In this document: positions 60,301 through 64,000 of the stretch, one piece after another
Layout of the letters: each line of letters begins with the position of its first letter
Position numbering within the stretch: the stretch's first letter is position 1
The notes under the pieces: generated by a model
Told to the model about the DNA's origin: nothing
Seen by the model: the letters and a program-made list of their open reading frames with translations, nothing else
Databases searched by the model: none
Source of the DNA: Enoplolaimus lenunculus
Lineage: Eukaryota; Nematoda; Enoplea; Enoplida; Thoracostomopsidae
Assembly (NCBI GenBank): GCA_030248215.1
Contig: JASANG010002822.1
Coordinates: 52,789 to 116,788 of the forward strand
Direction of reading: 5' to 3'
DNA: 64,000 nt
Position numbers and translations under genes: made by a program

Positions 60301-63300
60301 CGTCCACAATCGCCATTCCACAGTCACAAACGGATTCTGCGTGATGCCTATTACGGATTGGGACCCCACCAACAATCATGTACGCGTCTCCGATGGTTTC
60401 AACCTAAAATCCATATGACCAGTGACGAATCCAGGAACTTCTGAATATCGTGGTCGCGAGAGATAAAATAGGATTAAAGGTGTCGCGAACGAGAAGCCAA
60501 ATGCAATTTTAGTGTTAAAACTTAAAATATTGCATTTGATGGTTGTTGGGGGCATTGGCCGTAATGCCCTCCTTGAATCTGGCCATGATTATGGTCAATC
60601 TCAAACTGGAAGCTACAGGGGGGGCTTGAATGTTGGTTTCAAAAAGTAAAGGCTACAGGCTAAGAGTGGATTGATAGATGAGTCTAACACTTAAAACGTA
60701 GAATGTTTTCCCTTAATAGAGCAACGGGACGGTGGAACACCGAAAACCTAGTCTTTGTGTCGACCAGATCAAGGTGTGATTTGCCATATGGCGTACTTGG
60801 CAAATGCATGTCAAGGCGATTGGAAATTGAACTGGTCAACAAAATGGAAAAACTAGGTTTTAAATTTCCTGGCCAACCGGTGATATAGAAAGTGTTCAGA
60901 CTTTTTAACTGATCACTGTTTGACCAGAGTATACCATGAGCAACTAAATACAAATAATATACGAGCAATACAGTCACTGTGAGCAGTGTTTAACAATTCT
61001 AGCATACACGCGTAGTGCAAAATCTTCACAAGACGAGCGAGCCTACTCAGGCTCAAGCGTCAAGGTCCTATAGTTCAGTGGTCATCGTGAACGCCTCCCA
61101 CCCGTGATACCATCTCATGTGAAATGGAAAATATTCATGCGAGAAAGGGTTAAAGATCTGTTTAGGTCTAAACCTAAATCTAAGGTCTAGCACGTAGATT
61201 TTGTGTTGCCGTCTATGTATATTTCTTGTCGAGGATTAATGGAAATATTTGATCCCAATAGGAAACGCTGCAAAATAGTACTGTTAGTGAAAAGATCTAA
61301 GCTTGCGAGACTAGACGCGTCTCTACGGGGGCATTGGGAGGCCGTGCCTCACCCAAATTTAGCTGGTTCCTCGGGCCCGTAGCCAACGGAAGGGGCAGGT
61401 TGGTTCAGCCATTCCTGGAAAAAATTTTGGCCCCACCCAGAAAAGTTTTCAACCTTTGTTGTAACTCATTGAAAACCCTTGAATCGCCCTCCTGAAAAAT
61501 GTTAAGCCCCCCTAGCAAGGTGAGCTTGCTAGGGTCTGTGGTACCCACCCCACAGATAGACTCGGTCTAAAAGTGAACAATCTTGAATCGCAATTGTCGG
61601 CAGCCACCAAACCAATTTGGTGCCCCCAAACGTAATATTCTGCGGACGCCCCTGTGTAGTACGTATAATATTTTTGTTTACCTTGAAAACATGATGTTTT
61701 TCAGTCAACCCATCGAACACTGAATACATCATGTTTAAAAATTGAACCACAGCCATTGGTGTAATACCACTACACAGCGTTGTAAATCCAACGACGTCCG
61801 TAAACAAAACTGTCGACGAATGAAATGTCTTAAAAAATTTAAAACATCCATTGCGGAACCGTTTAGGGTTGCGCTACATTTTTGATGACGTCTGGCGCTC
61901 CGCCGCCGTCCGTCACCATCCGCTGCCGTCCGTCACCATCCGCCGCCGTCCGTCACCATCCGCCGCCGTCCGTCACCGTCCGCCGCCGCCCGTCACCGTC
62001 CGTCACCGTGCGGTATCGTATGTGAATTACACATGTGATACCATTTGGTCACGGACGTTGACGCACGGAGCCGCACGACAAGCATAGCACCGCCTTATTC
62101 AGAAGGTTGGAGGACGGGGCAGAGGGCCTTAGCCCTCTTGGTAACAATTTTTAGCCTTTACTTGTAAAAAAACTCGTGTGAAATTCCCGCACGCTTCTTG
62201 TGAAATTATTTCGGCTCAGCATATTGACACAGCTATCGAAGCTGGTTCGTTTAGCCAATATATAGAACAGAGCCGAAACAGTAGTATATACGCTCATATT
62301 CCCAAGCTTAAGCCAAAGCCGAAACAACAAATTATTCTAAAAAGTTATACGAAATCTATTGCAGTCAAGCAGAAAAACGGCCTGATCCTGATCTATACAT
62401 AGGTGCTTTGTTTCAAGCCATATTTTGGCAAATATCCAATTCTTGCAGGTTGCACTTGAAAGTAATATTTATGTTGCAAATTATATCAAAATACTTCAAA
62501 GAACATGCGAACGAAATTAATATATAATGCAATCCTCTTAAAATTGTTAATTTAATTAATGTTAAAATATGGTTTTCGTAAAAAATTCCCAGCAATTCTT
62601 GCTGTATTGTAAAAAACTACGTTTTATTGAAAACCTTTTTAAACTTTTCTAGTGTTAACCTGGAGGATATGACATTTTCTGTGAGAAGTCGTGACGTTTT
62701 ACTCCGAACGACGCATAAGTTTGATATTCGTCGGAAGCCACTTGGTTGAGTAAACTCTGAAATTGGGTTAAGACAAAGGTTTCGCTACTAAGCCATGTCT
62801 ATGCAATCCAGCCAATGTTCCGGTTCCGCTGAAACATACCTCGCACGTATCCATTGCGTTGTATCCGGTTCGTAATTTGTCGGCGACAGACTTGGGCAAC
62901 ATTTGATACAACAGTGTGTTTGTTCGTTCTCGTGCCTTGTCAACATCTTTCATGCTGTCTTCGAGTTTGCCTTTCTTTTTCGCTTCCTGAAATCATCATC
63001 GTTTCCTCGGCGAAAAATTTCAGTACATTTTGATTTCACACGCATCCCTATTCCCAAATGACTTTAACGCTCATTACCAAGCAGCGATAGGTTTTCAAAA
63101 AAGCGAACTCATGCATCTGTCACTGTAAATTTAATGTCATCTAGCGTATTACTACCTTCTAAATTAATATCAGTAAACATTAATTTAAATGGATTATCTC
63201 AGAATGCTTAGTTTTAAATCACCCTAATTGAGACTGTGTGATTCAACGCATCTTGAATTAAAATCAACTCATTGCAATTTACAGTTTTGCATTAAAAATT

Positions 63301-63463
63301 CTCTCAATTCGGTAGATATTAACGTATTAATACCTGATCTAACAACAGTCGAATTTCAGCTTTCTGTTGAGTTGCAGCGAGTACGAGATCACGACTCGAG
63401 TCATGAAGTGCAAAATCATTAATAAACACACCAGTGTTGTACATTTGATCAAGATCGTTCATT
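57378..63463 (-). CDS. Atypical soluble guanylate cyclase (Gyc-88E-like), 5'-incomplete
   Basis: Makes cGMP from GTP, normally as a cytosolic haem-regulated dimer. Exons on the minus strand: 63463-63334, 62986-62840, 61828-61682, 60403-60247, 59365-59256, probably 58547-58488, and a last exon 57518-57378 ending in TAA. Phases match across the first five. They encode the linker ([16 protein letters not shown]), the signalling helix ([17 protein letters not shown]) and the catalytic domain: [55 protein letters not shown] and, last, GRSMKTFWL. Both metal-binding aspartates and the guanine-selecting Glu and Cys are present. The transition-state Asn and Arg (NxxxR) are replaced by Leu and Asn. The 58.5-kb exon aligns only weakly, and one small exon before the last was not found. 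The haem domain lies off the right edge. Introns are loaded with MITEs. Confidence 0.85.
57608..57821. mobile_element. GGCC-end MITE with CCTAAG core, copy H (214 bp, complete)
   Basis: It starts GGCCCATGTAAAGATCAG and ends CTACTCTTTACATTGGCC. It lies in opposite orientation to most copies, so the core reads TTAGGC, with runs of up to four hexamers. It lies within the 3' part of the guanylate cyclase gene. Confidence 0.85.
58589..58790. mobile_element. GGCC-end MITE with CCTAAG core, copy I (complete)
   Basis: Ends GGCTCATGTATAGAACAG and CCTGTTCTATACATTGGC; core of five to six consecutive TTAGGC hexamers. TAAATTTT lies at the left border and, one base beyond the right end, again: an 8-bp target duplication. 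Intronic in the guanylate cyclase gene. Confidence 0.85.
59717..59864. mobile_element. GGCC-end MITE with CCTAAG core, copy J
   Basis: Left end 'ggccacttttaaggccgta', core CCTAAG repeats, 'cagacccaccagaaaccga', right end 'ctaaaagtaacgatgggc'. It belongs to the same subfamily as copies A and M. Intronic. Confidence 0.75.
60049..60135. repeat. TTAGGC/CCTAAG inverted pair, MITE remnant K
   Basis: 'cttagacttaggctgaggt' is followed by 'gagcctaagcctaagccaa', so the hexamer runs face each other. It ends in 'ctactctattaatcca', as in MITE bodies. Confidence 0.6.
60420..60660. repeat. GC-rich dispersed repeat, copy 3 (diverged)
   Basis: 'cgaacgagaagccaaatgc' and 'gatggttgttgggggcatt' resemble the copies at 28.23 and 52.11 kb. 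It lies in the intron directly upstream of the exon at 60403-60247. Confidence 0.45.
61375..61538. repeat. GGGCCCGTAGCCA-type repeat, copy 9 (well preserved)
   Basis: It begins CGGGCCCGTAGCCAACGG, has 'cctttgttgtaactcattg' centrally and ends 'tagcaaggtgagcttgcta'. Intronic in the guanylate cyclase gene. Confidence 0.7.
61895..62012. repeat. GC-rich 20-bp minisatellite
   Basis: About five copies of 'ccgccgccgtccgtcaccat', with the last ones ending in 'caccgt'. It lies in the intron just upstream of the catalytic exon at 61828-61682 and is much richer in G and C than the rest of the gene. Confidence 0.9.
62252..62402. mobile_element. GGCC-end MITE, diverged copy L
   Basis: 'gccaatatatagaacagag' at one end, 'cctgatctatacatagg' at the other, and a decayed core with 'cccaagcttaagccaaagc'. 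Intronic. Confidence 0.65.
63121..63285. mobile_element. CACTGTAAA-type MITE, copy 4
   Basis: Left end CACTGTAAATTTAATG and right end 'aactcattgcaatttacag', its inverse. It lies in the intron between the first two visible guanylate cyclase exons. Confidence 0.7.
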
Positions 63464-63788
63464 CTGAAATATGGAAACAGTATTAAAAATGCAAAATTAT
63501 GGCTTAAAATGCAACAATTGAAACGATGCCAACCGTGGCGAATAATACAAATTCAAATACTTCACATTAACGTTATTTTGCTTAATAACCATCTGAAACC
63601 GTACCGTTAAACAGCAGTAGCACCTATTACCAGTTAATGACAGGTTTTCAATCAAGTCAGCGGCGCAACAGGGAATTTCAAAATTTACCGTACATGAGGA
63701 TACGGTACGAAAAAATGACCAAAGCTATGAATCTCAATATTCTCAGGTTTTAAGTTACAAGACTTATCATCAACTAGTAATAGGGGGG

Positions 63789-63983
63789 GGCCAATGTTAC
63801 TTTTAGGGGCGTAACAGTAGATTATTAAGCGTATTCCTAAACCAAAGCCTAATAGTTGCATAAATGTGTTCCTAAGCCTAAGCCTAATCCTAAGCCTAAG
63901 CAAAAACATGTAATCTAGAATTTAAATCTACTCTTTTATGGACCCACGAGAAACCTGGATGCCCCTTAAAGTAAACATTGGCC
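63789..63983. mobile_element. GGCC-end MITE with CCTAAG core, copy M (complete)
   Basis: Left end GGCCAATGTTACTTTTAGG, right end CCTTAAAGTAAACATTGGCC, core of CCTAAG repeats. AATAGG(G/T)G-like sequence lies on both sides, suggesting an 8-bp duplication with one mismatch; a run of G blurs the left border. Confidence 0.8.
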
Positions 63984-64000
63984 AATAGGTGCTACGCACA

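Overview
The window is nuclear DNA of a multicellular animal. It is AT-rich, its genes are split by GT...AG introns into short exons whose reading phases match across junctions, and most of the rest is miniature transposons, foldback elements and satellite arrays. Nothing bacterial, viral or organellar was seen. An atypical soluble guanylate cyclase of the Gyc-88E type points to an invertebrate. I cannot name the phylum; a marine invertebrate is my guess.

Layout. 1-14.7 kb is mostly repeats, with one good terminal exon (9.81-10.07 kb, minus), one weak exon candidate (4.96-5.19 kb, plus) and a large foldback palindrome (12.27-12.69 kb). 14.7-22.4 kb holds a complete 12-exon minus-strand gene for a 1128-residue coiled-coil protein that resembles the yeast BFR1 family. 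It carries a polyglutamine tract, and one intron holds an inverted-repeat transposon with a target duplication. 22.4-32.4 kb is repeats plus two orphan exon candidates. 32.8-34.5 kb is a small two-exon plus-strand gene for a 93-residue membrane protein with 11 cysteines in its tail, preceded by a cluster of CCAAT boxes.

34.5-57.3 kb is almost wholly repetitive: a recurrent ~35-bp motif, three related satellite arrays (37.7-39.9, 43.9-46.6 and 49.8-51.2 kb, the middle one a 50-bp higher-order array), a degenerate array at 47.1-49.2 kb, and a 3.2-kb foldback transposon (53.55-56.76 kb) with tandem-repeat arms in opposite orientation and an 8-bp target duplication. 57.4-63.5 kb holds the 3' two thirds of the guanylate cyclase gene on the minus strand; it runs off the right edge.

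The genes do not form an operon or an obvious pathway. The main non-gene system is a family of transposons with GGCC(C/A)ATGTA ends and 8-bp target duplications, ranging from ~110-bp elements with a CCTAAG core to the 3.2-kb foldback element. A four-copy tandem array of one element end is also present. All gene models come from reading the sequence; no similarity search was run.
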